A stretch of 9,041 nt of DNA. It comes from Candidatus Cloacimonadota bacterium (GTDB lineage: Bacteria; Cloacimonadota; Cloacimonadia; Cloacimonadales; TCS61). The position numbers and the translations under genes were made by a program. The DNA is taken from the NCBI GenBank assembly GCA_023133395.1, contig JAGLWO010000544.1, positions 1 through 9,041 of the forward strand. Reading direction: 5' to 3'. The notes under the pieces were generated by a model. The model was not told the origin of the DNA, did no database searches, and saw only the letters and a program-made list of their open reading frames with translations. Below, in pieces: positions 1-6,305 of the stretch; position 1 is the first letter of the stretch, and each line of letters starts with the position of its first letter.

Positions 1-8
1 AGGAAATT

Positions 9-278
9 ATGAAAATTAAAGTTGAAAAATTAACAGATGAACAAATCGAAGAAAGAGGTATCAAATCCTGGCCCATCTGGGAAAAAGAAGTTTCTCGATT
101 TGATTGGTATTATGATAGTATAGAAGAATGTCTTTTACTGGAAGGAAAAGTAGTAGTAGAAACAGCAGATGGTGAAAAAGTAGAATTTGAGAAAGGTGAT
201 TTTGTTACATTCCCTAAAGGACTTTCTTGCGTCTGGGATATAAAAGAAACAGTTAAAAAACATTATAATTTCAAATAA
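9..278 (+). CDS. Small cupin-domain protein (DUF861/EutQ-like Cupin_3 type)
   Basis: The 89-residue protein is a single small beta-barrel cupin. The second half shows the cupin core: LLLEGKVVVET around residues 42-51, then EKGDFVTFPKGLSCVWDI around 61-78, and a KHYNF ending typical of the DUF861 (Cupin_3) family. The classical metal-binding histidines are missing. Where cupin motif 2 has G-x5-P-x-G-x2-H, this protein has G63-x5-P69-K-G71-L-S-C74, so a cysteine sits in the histidine position. Motif 1 has Glu39-Glu40 and no His. The only histidine is H85 near the end. The ATG is preceded by AGGA at positions 1-4, which fits as the ribosome binding site, so the gene is complete. It ends 9 nt before the nitroreductase gene and is probably co-transcribed with it. 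DUF861 proteins are mostly uncharacterised, so no substrate can be named. Confidence 0.85.
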   Translation: MKIKVEKLTDEQIEERGIKSWPIWEKEVSRFDWYYDSIEECLLLEGKVVVETADGEKVEFEKGDFVTFPKGLSCVWDIKETVKKHYNFK

Positions 279-287
279 GGGGGATAA

Positions 288-794
288 ATGCTTTTAGATT
301 GTATAGAAAAACGCTTCAGTGTGAGAAAATTTTTAAATAAACCAATTGAACAGAAAAAAATAAATATATTACTTGAAGCAGCAAGACTTGCTCCATCAGC
401 CAGTAATAAGCAAACCTGGCACTTTGTAGTAATAAAAGATAAAGAAAAAAGAAAGCAGCTCGCTGATATCTGTAAAGGGCAAAAATTTGTTTCAGAAGCC
501 CCAATTACAATTGCAGTTTGCAATACCAACCTGGATTATATTATGACTTGCGGTCAGAAGGCTCCTGTAATTGATGGAGCAATTGCTGCAGAGCATATTG
601 TATTGCAAGCTGTAGAATTAGGTTTGGGTTCCTGCTGGATTGGTGCATTTTATCATGATAAAATGGCTGAGTTGATAAATCTTCCTCAGGATTATGAAAT
701 CATAGGTCTGCTGCCCATTGGCTACCCTGCAGTTGAAAAGGGAAATAGGGATCTGAAATCTATCGAGGAAGTAGTTTCTTGCGATAGTTTCTAA
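288..794 (+). CDS. Nitroreductase-family protein (FMN-dependent oxidoreductase)
   Basis: This 168-residue protein belongs to the nitroreductase/FMN-reductase fold. These are usually cytoplasmic homodimers that bind FMN and reduce nitro compounds, quinones or flavins with NAD(P)H. FMN-phosphate motif residues are visible at the N-terminus (R9-F-S11-V-R13-K-F15), followed by P36-S-A-S-N40-K-Q42-T-W44, which contacts the flavin. The second half has the conserved G112-L-G-S-C-W-I-G119 segment and P143-I-G-Y-P147. It is short even for this family and lacks the long C-terminal extension of NfsA-type enzymes, so it resembles the compact nitroreductases of anaerobes. A GGGGGA Shine-Dalgarno sequence precedes the ATG. 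The upstream cupin gene is 9 nt away and clpB starts 26 nt downstream, consistent with one transcript. The physiological substrate cannot be read from the sequence. Confidence 0.92.
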   Translation: MLLDCIEKRFSVRKFLNKPIEQKKINILLEAARLAPSASNKQTWHFVVIKDKEKRKQLADICKGQKFVSEAPITIAVCNTNLDYIMTCGQKAPVIDGAIAAEHIVLQAVELGLGSCWIGAFYHDKMAELINLPQDYEIIGLLPIGYPAVEKGNRDLKSIEEVVSCDSF

Positions 795-820
795 ATTTCA
801 TCAGGAAGGAGAAAAAAATT

Positions 821-3394
821 ATGAATTTAAATAGATTTACTATAAAATCTCAGGAAGCTCTGGATAAAGCCAGGCAGATAGCAGAAGATTTTGGACAACA
901 GGAGATAACATCAGTTCATCTTTTATCTGCACTGATGAACGGAGATGATAATTTCACTCTATCATTGTTGAAAAAGATAGATGTTAATATTCAATCTCTT
1001 AAAAACGAAATTGAAAATTACTTGAAAAACCAGCCTAAAATAAGCGGAGTCTACCAAACCGGACTATCCCGGGAGCTGAACGAAATATTCACACAGGCAG
1101 AAAAAGAAGCAACCGGACTGCAGGATGAATACATAAGTGTGGAACATCTTCTTGTGGCGATAGTATCAAGCGGGAAGTTTCCCATGAAACTGGAGAAATT
1201 CGGAATAACCAGAGATAAAATTCTGATGGCATTAAAAGAAATTCGTGGAAATCAAAAAGTAACTGACCAGAACCCTGAAGCAAAATATCAGGCTTTAGAG
1301 AAATATGCTCGTAATCTTACCAAACTTGCTCGTCTGGGAAAACTTGACTCTGTTATCGGGCGTGATGATGAGATTCGCAGGACCATTCAAACGTTAAGTC
1401 GCCGCAGGAAAAATAATCCTGTCCTTATCGGTGATCCGGGAGTGGGGAAAACAGCGATCGTGGAAGGATTGGCTCGTAGGGTTGTGGACCTTGATGTTCC
1501 TGAAAACCTGAAACACAAAGATATCGTTGAGCTTGATATGGGGGCACTTCTTGCCGGAGCAAAATTCCGAGGAGAATTCGAGGAACACCTGAAAGCAGTC
1601 CTGAAAGAAGTAGAAAAAGCCGAAGGCAAGATCATTTTGTTCATTGATGAAATTCACACAGTTGTAGGAGCTGGCGCAGCAGAAGGTGCGGTGGATGCAT
1701 CCAATATGCTCAAACCCGCTTTAGCACGTGGAACTCTGCATTGTATCGGAGCTACTACGATAGATGATTATAGAAAATACATTGAGAAGGATGCTGCGCT
1801 CGAACGTCGTTTTCAACCTGTGATGATAAGTGAGTCGGATGTGGAAGATACGATATCTATCCTGCGGGGAATAAAGGATAAATACGAAGTCCATCACGGA
1901 GTGCAGATCACCGATAGTGCTCTGGTTTCAGCTGCTGTACTTTCAAATCGCTATATCTCTGATCGCTTCCTGCCTGATAAAGCCATCGACCTGATGGATG
2001 AAGCCTGTGCCAGTTTGCGTATGGAAATAGATTCCATGCCACAGGAACTGGAAGTGGTAGAACGTAAACTCCGTCAGCTTGAAATCGAGAAACTTTCCCT
2101 GAAAAAAGAAAAGGACAAAGCTTCAAAAGAAAGATTAAACAAAATTCAGGAAGAAATGGCAAATTTGAAAGAACAGCAATCATCACTTCGAATGCGTTGG
2201 GAACATGAAAAGAACCTTCTCAAAGAGATTAGTCAGCTTTCGGAGGAAATTGATAAAACAAAAGCTGAAACAGAAATTGCCGAACGAAAGGGAGATTTGG
2301 GAAAAGTCTCAGAATTAAAATATGGTATTCTGGTTGAAAAACAAAAACAGCTTGAAGAACTGAAAGAGAAAATGCAAAAGATACCTAAAGACCAGCAGCT
2401 TCTCAAAGAACAGATAGATGAAGAAATGATAGCAGAAGTTGTGGCAAAATGGACTGGAATTCCGGTTTCCAAATTGATGCAGAGCGAACTGCAGAAACTG
2501 GTGAGAATGGAAGATGTTCTTTCAAAAAGAATTATCGGACAAAAAGAAGGAATCGCTGCTCTTTCCAATGCTATTCGTCGTTCTCGCAGCGGATTGGCTG
2601 ATTCAGAAAAACCAATAGGTTCATTTCTGTTTATGGGACCGACCGGAGTAGGGAAGACCGAACTGGCAAAAGCGTTGGCTGAATTTCTCTTCGATACGGA
2701 AAAAGCCATTATCCGCATCGATATGAGCGAGTTTATGGAAAAACATTCTGTTGCCAGGTTAATTGGTGCTCCTCCCGGTTATGTAGGTTACGAAGAAGGC
2801 GGTCACTTAACGGAAGCTGTTCGTAGAAAGCCTTACAGCATCATCCTTTTGGACGAAGTCGAGAAAGCGCACCATGATGTCTTCAATATTCTGCTGCAAA
2901 TATTGGATGATGGCAGATTAACCGACGGAAAAGGAAGAACAGTTGATTTTAAAAATACAGTCATCATCATGACTTCCAATGTTGCATCTCAATTCATTTA
3001 TGATATGGGAGATAAACCGGAAAAAGAAATTCGCAGTAAATTGAAAGAAGCTCTGCGGCAGTATTTCCGACCTGAATTTCTGAACAGGCTGGACGATATA
3101 ATTATTTTCCACAGGCTGGATAAAAAGCAGATACGACAAATTGTGAAAATTCAGTTGGGGTATTTACAGGATAGGATCAAGGATAAAAATATCGGACTCA
3201 CTTTTTCCGATGCAGCTCTGGATAAACTCACTGAAATGGGCTTTGATCCGCAATTTGGAGCACGACCTTTGAAACGAGTTATTCAGAAAGAGATTGAGAA
3301 TAAACTGGCAGCTGAGATATTGGAAGGGAAGATTCTACCGAATCAGAAGATAAGGATTGATGTGAAAGACGGGGAGTTTGTGTTTGGGAAGTAA
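821..3394 (+). CDS. clpB: ATP-dependent chaperone/disaggregase ClpB
   Basis: At 857 residues this is full-length ClpB, the hexameric cytoplasmic AAA+ machine that works with DnaK to pull proteins out of aggregates. Domains in order: two Clp-N repeats (about 1-145); NBD1 with Walker A GDPGVGKT (204-211), Walker B IILFIDE (271-277) and arginine fingers R329/R330; the long coiled-coil middle domain (about 400-530); NBD2 with Walker A GPTGVGKT (606-613), Walker B IILLDE (674-679), the pore loop GYVGY (653-657), Arg finger R756 and sensor-2 GAR (813-815). The middle domain and the absence of an IGF/L ClpP-docking loop separate it from ClpA and ClpC. The NBD1 pore loop reads AKFRGEFEE, with Phe249 where most ClpBs have Tyr. 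AGGAAGGAG at 803-811, 9 nt before the ATG, sets the start. No CIRCE element or sigma-32-like promoter is visible just upstream. dnaK, dnaJ and grpE are not in the window. Confidence 0.98.
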   Translation: MNLNRFTIKSQEALDKARQIAEDFGQQEITSVHLLSALMNGDDNFTLSLLKKIDVNIQSLKNEIENYLKNQPKISGVYQTGLSRELNEIFTQAEKEATGLQDEYISVEHLLVAIVSSGKFPMKLEKFGITRDKILMALKEIRGNQKVTDQNPEAKYQALEKYARNLTKLARLGKLDSVIGRDDEIRRTIQTLSRRRKNNPVLIGDPGVGKTAIVEGLARRVVDLDVPENLKHKDIVELDMGALLAGAKFRGEFEEHLKAVLKEVEKAEGKIILFIDEIHTVVGAGAAEGAVDASNMLKPALARGTLHCIGATTIDDYRKYIEKDAALERRFQPVMISESDVEDTISILRGIKDKYEVHHGVQITDSALVSAAVLSNRYISDRFLPDKAIDLMDEACASLRMEIDSMPQELEVVERKLRQLEIEKLSLKKEKDKASKERLNKIQEEMANLKEQQSSLRMRWEHEKNLLKEISQLSEEIDKTKAETEIAERKGDLGKVSELKYGILVEKQKQLEELKEKMQKIPKDQQLLKEQIDEEMIAEVVAKWTGIPVSKLMQSELQKLVRMEDVLSKRIIGQKEGIAALSNAIRRSRSGLADSEKPIGSFLFMGPTGVGKTELAKALAEFLFDTEKAIIRIDMSEFMEKHSVARLIGAPPGYVGYEEGGHLTEAVRRKPYSIILLDEVEKAHHDVFNILLQILDDGRLTDGKGRTVDFKNTVIIMTSNVASQFIYDMGDKPEKEIRSKLKEALRQYFRPEFLNRLDDIIIFHRLDKKQIRQIVKIQLGYLQDRIKDKNIGLTFSDAALDKLTEMGFDPQFGARPLKRVIQKEIENKLAAEILEGKILPNQKIRIDVKDGEFVFGK

Positions 3395-3441
3395 TTGATT
3401 TTGCTCGTCCCTGAACTCTGTTTGTGTGCGTTTTTTCTGCG

Positions 3442-3477
3442 AAATTGAATTTTGTGAACAAAAACAAAAATTAAATT
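3442..3477. repeat. AT-rich inverted repeat between the converging clpB and endonuclease genes
   Basis: AAATTGAATTTTGT (3442-3455) can pair with ACAAAAATTAAATT (3464-3477), with one mismatch and one bulged base, around an 8-nt loop. It overlaps the endonuclease stop codon and lies 48 nt past the clpB stop. Its position between convergent genes suits a bidirectional terminator, but the stem has almost no GC pairs and no clean U-run follows on either strand. The structure is seen; the terminator role is only a suggestion. Confidence 0.3.
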
Positions 3478-4253
3478 ATTGTTACATTGTCATATAAATC
3501 AGGTAATTTATTTTGTTTTAAGCGAAATTTTGTTCCATGATTATGACCTGTTCTAGCATCAAAATCAACTAAAATATCATTTTTCTCTAATGCTAATAGG
3601 AATTTATCGAGACTTATATCTTGTAACATCATTATATCTGTATAATGAAAATACTCTACTCCTTCAATTCTTTTTACTTCAGCTTGAATATAAAAACAAT
3701 TTAATAATTTTGTTCCGGCTTTATGAAAAAGATCGTTGAAACCCCAATAAGGTTGTGGAGTTAATTCGTTTAATCCTATTCTCTCTTCTACCGATTTTAA
3801 CCAATCAGAATGTTTATCAGAAACTGAATTTGCATCGAAAGATATTAAAACTTTTTGTTCATCTCGATTAATTACAACTTTAAATCCTCGATCACTTCGA
3901 TTATTTCCACCGATTGTTTGTCTGAAACTCATTTCATTTTGAGGATATTTTAAACCTGCTTCTTTATGTTTCCATCCATAATTTAATAGAAATATTTGAG
4001 GAACGAAACGAAATGCTCTAGGCGAAGGTTCCATATGAAATAAAGTTGTTAACGAAGATGTGTTTTTCCTTTGAGTTTTCAATTCCCACTCTGAAGCATT
4101 TGGAATTGGGAGATTATTTTCTTCGATACCCAATAAATCTTCTAAAGTATTCCCAATCCCTCCAACATTTCCTATTCTAGCGTTTTTAATCCAACCACTC
4201 TCTTTTATTCTTATAAGCTCGTTAATTAAATGATTCTTTGTAAATATTTCCAT
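3471..4253 (-). CDS. Type II restriction endonuclease, MvaI/BcnI family
   Basis: The 260-residue protein resembles the MvaI/BcnI endonucleases, monomeric MutH-fold enzymes (about 240-250 residues) that cut CCWGG or CCSGG one strand at a time. Visible landmarks are the N-terminal GNVGGIGNTLEDLLGIEENN stretch (28-47), which parallels GNTGIGKTFEDLLEKEEDN in MvaI; the active-site segment E55-W-E57-L-K59; T69-T-L-F-H and S77-P-R (69-79); and the C-terminal G236-H-N-H-G-T-K-F-R-L, which matches the THDHGTAFRI stretch of MvaI. In my recalled alignment the MvaI catalytic Asp falls on Asn52 here. The start ATG has AGGGA about 8 nt upstream. The methyltransferase stop lies only 12 nt upstream, so the two genes are co-transcribed as a restriction-modification pair. 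Recognition of a CCNGG-like site is inferred from family membership and not shown. The gene is AT-rich compared with clpB, which suggests transfer. Confidence 0.88.
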   Translation of the reverse strand: MEIFTKNHLINELIRIKESGWIKNARIGNVGGIGNTLEDLLGIEENNLPIPNASEWELKTQRKNTSSLTTLFHMEPSPRAFRFVPQIFLLNYGWKHKEAGLKYPQNEMSFRQTIGGNNRSDRGFKVVINRDEQKVLISFDANSVSDKHSDWLKSVEERIGLNELTPQPYWGFNDLFHKAGTKLLNCFYIQAEVKRIEGVEYFHYTDIMMLQDISLDKFLLALEKNDILVDFDARTGHNHGTKFRLKQNKLPDLYDNVTII

Positions 4254-4265
4254 ACTTCCATTCCC

Positions 4266-5165
4266 TTATTTTGGCGGTTTCCAAAAATCTAGTAGATATT
4301 CAAATGTTGTTCCCATTGTAATATAATTACTTGGCCAACCAAAAATACCAATTCGATTAACAATATTTGTTCTATCCCAGATTATTGTATTTCTTAACTC
4401 ATAACCTCTTTTTCTTAATTCTTCAATAACAGAAAGATGAATTGTAATTCTTTTATTTTCCCACCACATATCCGGAACATTGATTATACAATGTCCTTTT
4501 ATTTTTAGTAATGGTAAAAGTTGTTCGTAGATGTCTCCCATTGCTTGTGTATATTTATTGATTTCATAAGTTCCTAGATCTCTTTCATCTTGGGAGTATT
4601 GTTCTACTTTATTAAGTTGTTCATTGTTTCTATTTCTTCTTGATTTGTTTTTTCTTTTTCTATTTAATAGATTACTATATGGGGGTGATGTAAGAATTAA
4701 GCTTATAGTTTCCTCTTTTAGATATTCATTAATATTTCTAGCATCATCTAGTATTGCAATTTGTTTTGAATCATTGAATACATTATCGGCAACTAATCTT
4801 GAATTACAAAGTTCGATATACTTCTTATGTAAGTCGAAACCTACAGCATTTCTATTTATATCTTGAGCTGCTACTAATGTAGTTCCGCTACCGACAAATG
4901 GGTCTAAAACCAACTCTCCTTGATGACTGAAAAGTTCGATACACTTTTTAGCTAAAGAAATTGGAAATGTAGCTGGATGTTTTTCCTTATCACGTACATC
5001 CCTTTTTTCATAAAGAAATTGCCATACACCTATCTGGTTTTTTAGCCACTGTTTTGCTGTTAAACAATTTATATGAGTTCTTGGACAATTGCAGGTTCTC
5101 TCGTATCCAATGTTCAGCTTTTTATTTTCTAATGTTCTTTGACTTTCCAAAATAACGACTCCCAT
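4266..5165 (-). CDS. DNA amino-methyltransferase (TSPPY type, probably N4-cytosine), partner of the endonuclease
   Basis: This 299-residue, SAM-dependent enzyme should methylate the site cut by the adjacent endonuclease. Motifs in order: motif X-like H63-P-A-T-F-P68; motif I D88-P-F-V-G-S-G-T-T96 (SAM binding); motif II V108-G-F-D111; motif III LDDARN (139-144); catalytic motif IV T159-S-P-P-Y163; motif V-like NVPD (229-232); later strand motifs LRNTIIWD (257-264) and FEYLLDFWKP (288-297). TSPPY is typical of N4-cytosine enzymes. The SAM motif precedes the catalytic motif with only about 70 residues between, a gamma-like order circularly permuted against the common beta class. A Lys/Arg-rich stretch (168-180) follows TSPPY. 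A C25-x-C27-x3-H31-x2-C34 cluster lies near the N-terminus. The ATG at 5165 has no Shine-Dalgarno; TTG at 5150 (codon 6) does and may be the true start, giving 294 residues. Confidence 0.9.
   Translation of the reverse strand: MGVVILESQRTLENKKLNIGYERTCNCPRTHINCLTAKQWLKNQIGVWQFLYEKRDVRDKEKHPATFPISLAKKCIELFSHQGELVLDPFVGSGTTLVAAQDINRNAVGFDLHKKYIELCNSRLVADNVFNDSKQIAILDDARNINEYLKEETISLILTSPPYSNLLNRKRKNKSRRNRNNEQLNKVEQYSQDERDLGTYEINKYTQAMGDIYEQLLPLLKIKGHCIINVPDMWWENKRITIHLSVIEELRKRGYELRNTIIWDRTNIVNRIGIFGWPSNYITMGTTFEYLLDFWKPPK
5159..5163 (-). promoter_or_regulatory. Candidate ribosome binding site pointing to a TTG start for the methyltransferase
   Basis: On the - strand the sequence reads ATGGGAGTCGTTATTTTG. 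GGGAG (5163-5159) lies 8 nt upstream of the in-frame TTG at 5150, an ideal spacing. The annotated ATG at 5165 is preceded only by AT-rich sequence without a purine-rich ribosome site. This favours a protein five residues shorter. Confidence 0.45.
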
Positions 5166-5166
5166 T

Positions 5167-5172
5167 ATTATA
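5167..5172 (-). promoter_or_regulatory. Possible -10 box (TATAAT) of the restriction-modification promoter
   Basis: A perfect TATAAT lies on the - strand, two bases before the ATG at 5165. If used, transcription would begin at about 5161-5160, inside the annotated first codons, which again argues for the downstream TTG start and a nearly leaderless message. The -35 region is weak: TTGAAA (5190-5185) is only 12 nt away, and the hexamers at 15-17 nt (such as TTCTTG) match poorly. In such AT-rich DNA a chance TATAAT is quite possible. Confidence 0.25.
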
Positions 5173-5226
5173 ACATATTTTTTATTTCAAGAATTTATAA
5201 AAGGCTTTTTTGTAAAGTAATAAAAT

Positions 5227-6012
5227 TTACAACTTCTTCACCCTCTTCCCGATCAACTTCTTGATCTTCTCATACGAAGGTGGAGGACCGGTTCTTACCT
5301 GCTTGCCATTTACATAAAGTGCATCGGAGATGCCCCACTCTAAAAATGTATCTCTGTCAAATGTATTTATCTCCTGAAAATTAACTTTATCACCAAATTC
5401 TGCTGAAGCTCTTTTGGCGCGTTCAAATACGATATTCTGGGCAGGACACCAGCCATTTAAAAAGGCAGTAACGGTAACCTTTCCGGGAACTTTTTCAGGT
5501 TTTTTCTTTTCACGAATCCATTTTGGTGAAGCAGCATCATCAGTAAATTGTTTCCACAAAAGAATCTGCATTCCCATTTTATCTGCTTTTTTGAATCCCT
5601 GTTTTTTGAACCAGGCAGCTTTCATCCAGAAGGGAAGAGTAATTCCCCAGGCAGCAATGCCTTTTGCACCAAGTTGTTTCGCATCTTCAATTGCAGCTTC
5701 AATGAGCGCTTTTCCCATTCCTTGTTTCTGCATGTTTCCCACACCTTTTTTCTTGTATCCGTGCACCCAGATGCAGAAAATAAAATAGAGGTCTTTTCCC
5801 TCAGCAGGTGAATATTCTATGGGAGCATACTGTATCATTCCACAGGCATTATCATTATCATCCAGGGCAAGTTTTACGCGTAGACCTTTTTCCTTCATTT
5901 TCTCAAACCATTTTTCTTTGTGGTCTCTTGCTTCCTTCATTTCGTCAGACCACTCTTCCAGACAGCAGAAAAAGGTTTTCAGGTATTTTTCATTCAGATC
6001 GATGATTTTCAT
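5227..6012 (-). CDS. GNAT acetyltransferase fused to a thioredoxin-like/YoaP-like domain
   Basis: From the ATG at 6012 this is a 261-residue two-domain protein. Residues 1-155 form a GNAT fold: the acetyl-CoA pyrophosphate loop is visible as Q95-K-Q-G98-M-G100-K-A-L-I, followed by an Ala/Glu-rich helix and an aromatic GITLPFWMKAAWFKKQGF stretch (123-140). After a Lys/Pro-rich linker (about 164-177), residues 178-255 look like a thioredoxin-fold domain: VTVTAFLNGWCPAQN (179-193), a second strand VNFQEINTF, and a closing LYVNGKQVRTGPPP segment. C189 is alone, because the second Cys of a CxxC motif is replaced (C-P-A-Q), so disulfide oxidoreductase activity is unlikely. The layout recalls YoaP-type acetyltransferases. 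The acetyl acceptor is unknown. An in-frame ATG at 6051 exists but overlaps the upstream gene; AAAGGA six nt before 6012 decides the start. Confidence 0.85.
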   Translation of the reverse strand: MKIIDLNEKYLKTFFCCLEEWSDEMKEARDHKEKWFEKMKEKGLRVKLALDDNDNACGMIQYAPIEYSPAEGKDLYFIFCIWVHGYKKKGVGNMQKQGMGKALIEAAIEDAKQLGAKGIAAWGITLPFWMKAAWFKKQGFKKADKMGMQILLWKQFTDDAASPKWIREKKKPEKVPGKVTVTAFLNGWCPAQNIVFERAKRASAEFGDKVNFQEINTFDRDTFLEWGISDALYVNGKQVRTGPPPSYEKIKKLIGKRVKKL

Positions 6013-6018
6013 ATCTTT

Positions 6019-6023
6019 TCCTT
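6019..6023 (-). promoter_or_regulatory. Ribosome binding site that sets the GNAT gene start at 6012
   Basis: The - strand reads AAAAGGAAAAGATATG. The purine-rich AAGGA core ends 6 nt before the ATG at 6012. The alternative ATG at 6051 would sit inside the upstream coding region with no comparable site, so the shorter protein is preferred. Confidence 0.7.
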
Positions 6024-6032
6024 TTATTGAAT

Positions 6033-6305
6033 TTATTTTAGCTGGATACACTTGCCTGTGGAAACATATTTTCCTGATTTCATCTTATAAAAGTAAATGC
6101 CTGAAGATACCGAACGATTCTGGTCATCTTTTCCGTTCCACACAGCTTTATAATATCCTGCATCCAGGTTGGAGTTTATCAGTTCCTTCACTTTCTGTCC
6201 CTTTATGTTGTAGATCACCAATTCAACCGGACTGTTTTCTGCAAGTTGAAAACTGATGGTTGTGCTGGGATTGAACGGATTCGGATAGTTGCCATTTAAT
6301 TTTGT
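6033..6305 (-). other. C-terminal FlgD/Por-type sorting domain coding segment
   Basis: This segment encodes residues 910-999: the NYPNPFNPSTTISFQL entry motif, a VELVIYNIKGQKVKEL strand pair, AGYYKAVWNGKDD, SSGIYFYKMKSG and a short basic tail ending KCIQLK. It matches the FlgD Ig-like/T9SS type A family common in the FCB group and is the main taxonomic clue in the window. Confidence 0.85.

Noticed and set aside
1226..1228. Internal ATG (Met136) in clpB as start of a short ClpB isoform
   Set aside because: No Shine-Dalgarno-like sequence stands at suitable distance, and known short ClpB starts lie nearer the Clp-N/NBD1 linker.
2233..2718. 161-residue open frame on the - strand inside clpB
   Set aside because: It is the antisense shadow of the ClpB middle domain and NBD2 coding region, is rich in Ser/Phe as such shadows are, and has no domain of its own.
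5167..5195. TTGAAA (5190-5185) as the -35 box for TATAAT
   Set aside because: The spacer is 12 nt, far below the usual 16-18 nt.
5194..5216. Imperfect palindrome TTTATAAAAGGCTTTTTTGTAAA as a terminator after the GNAT gene
   Set aside because: The arms meet with almost no loop, contain only one or two GC pairs and are not followed by a U-run, so a stable terminator hairpin is unlikely.
6013..6051. Upstream ATG at 6051 as start of the GNAT gene
   Set aside because: It overlaps the 3' end of the upstream gene and lacks a ribosome site, while the ATG at 6012 has AAAGGA at good spacing and begins directly with the first GNAT strand.
5819..6256. 145-residue open frame on the + strand across the GNAT start and the end of the secreted-protein gene
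   Set aside because: Both strands' real genes explain this region, and the translation has no recognisable features.
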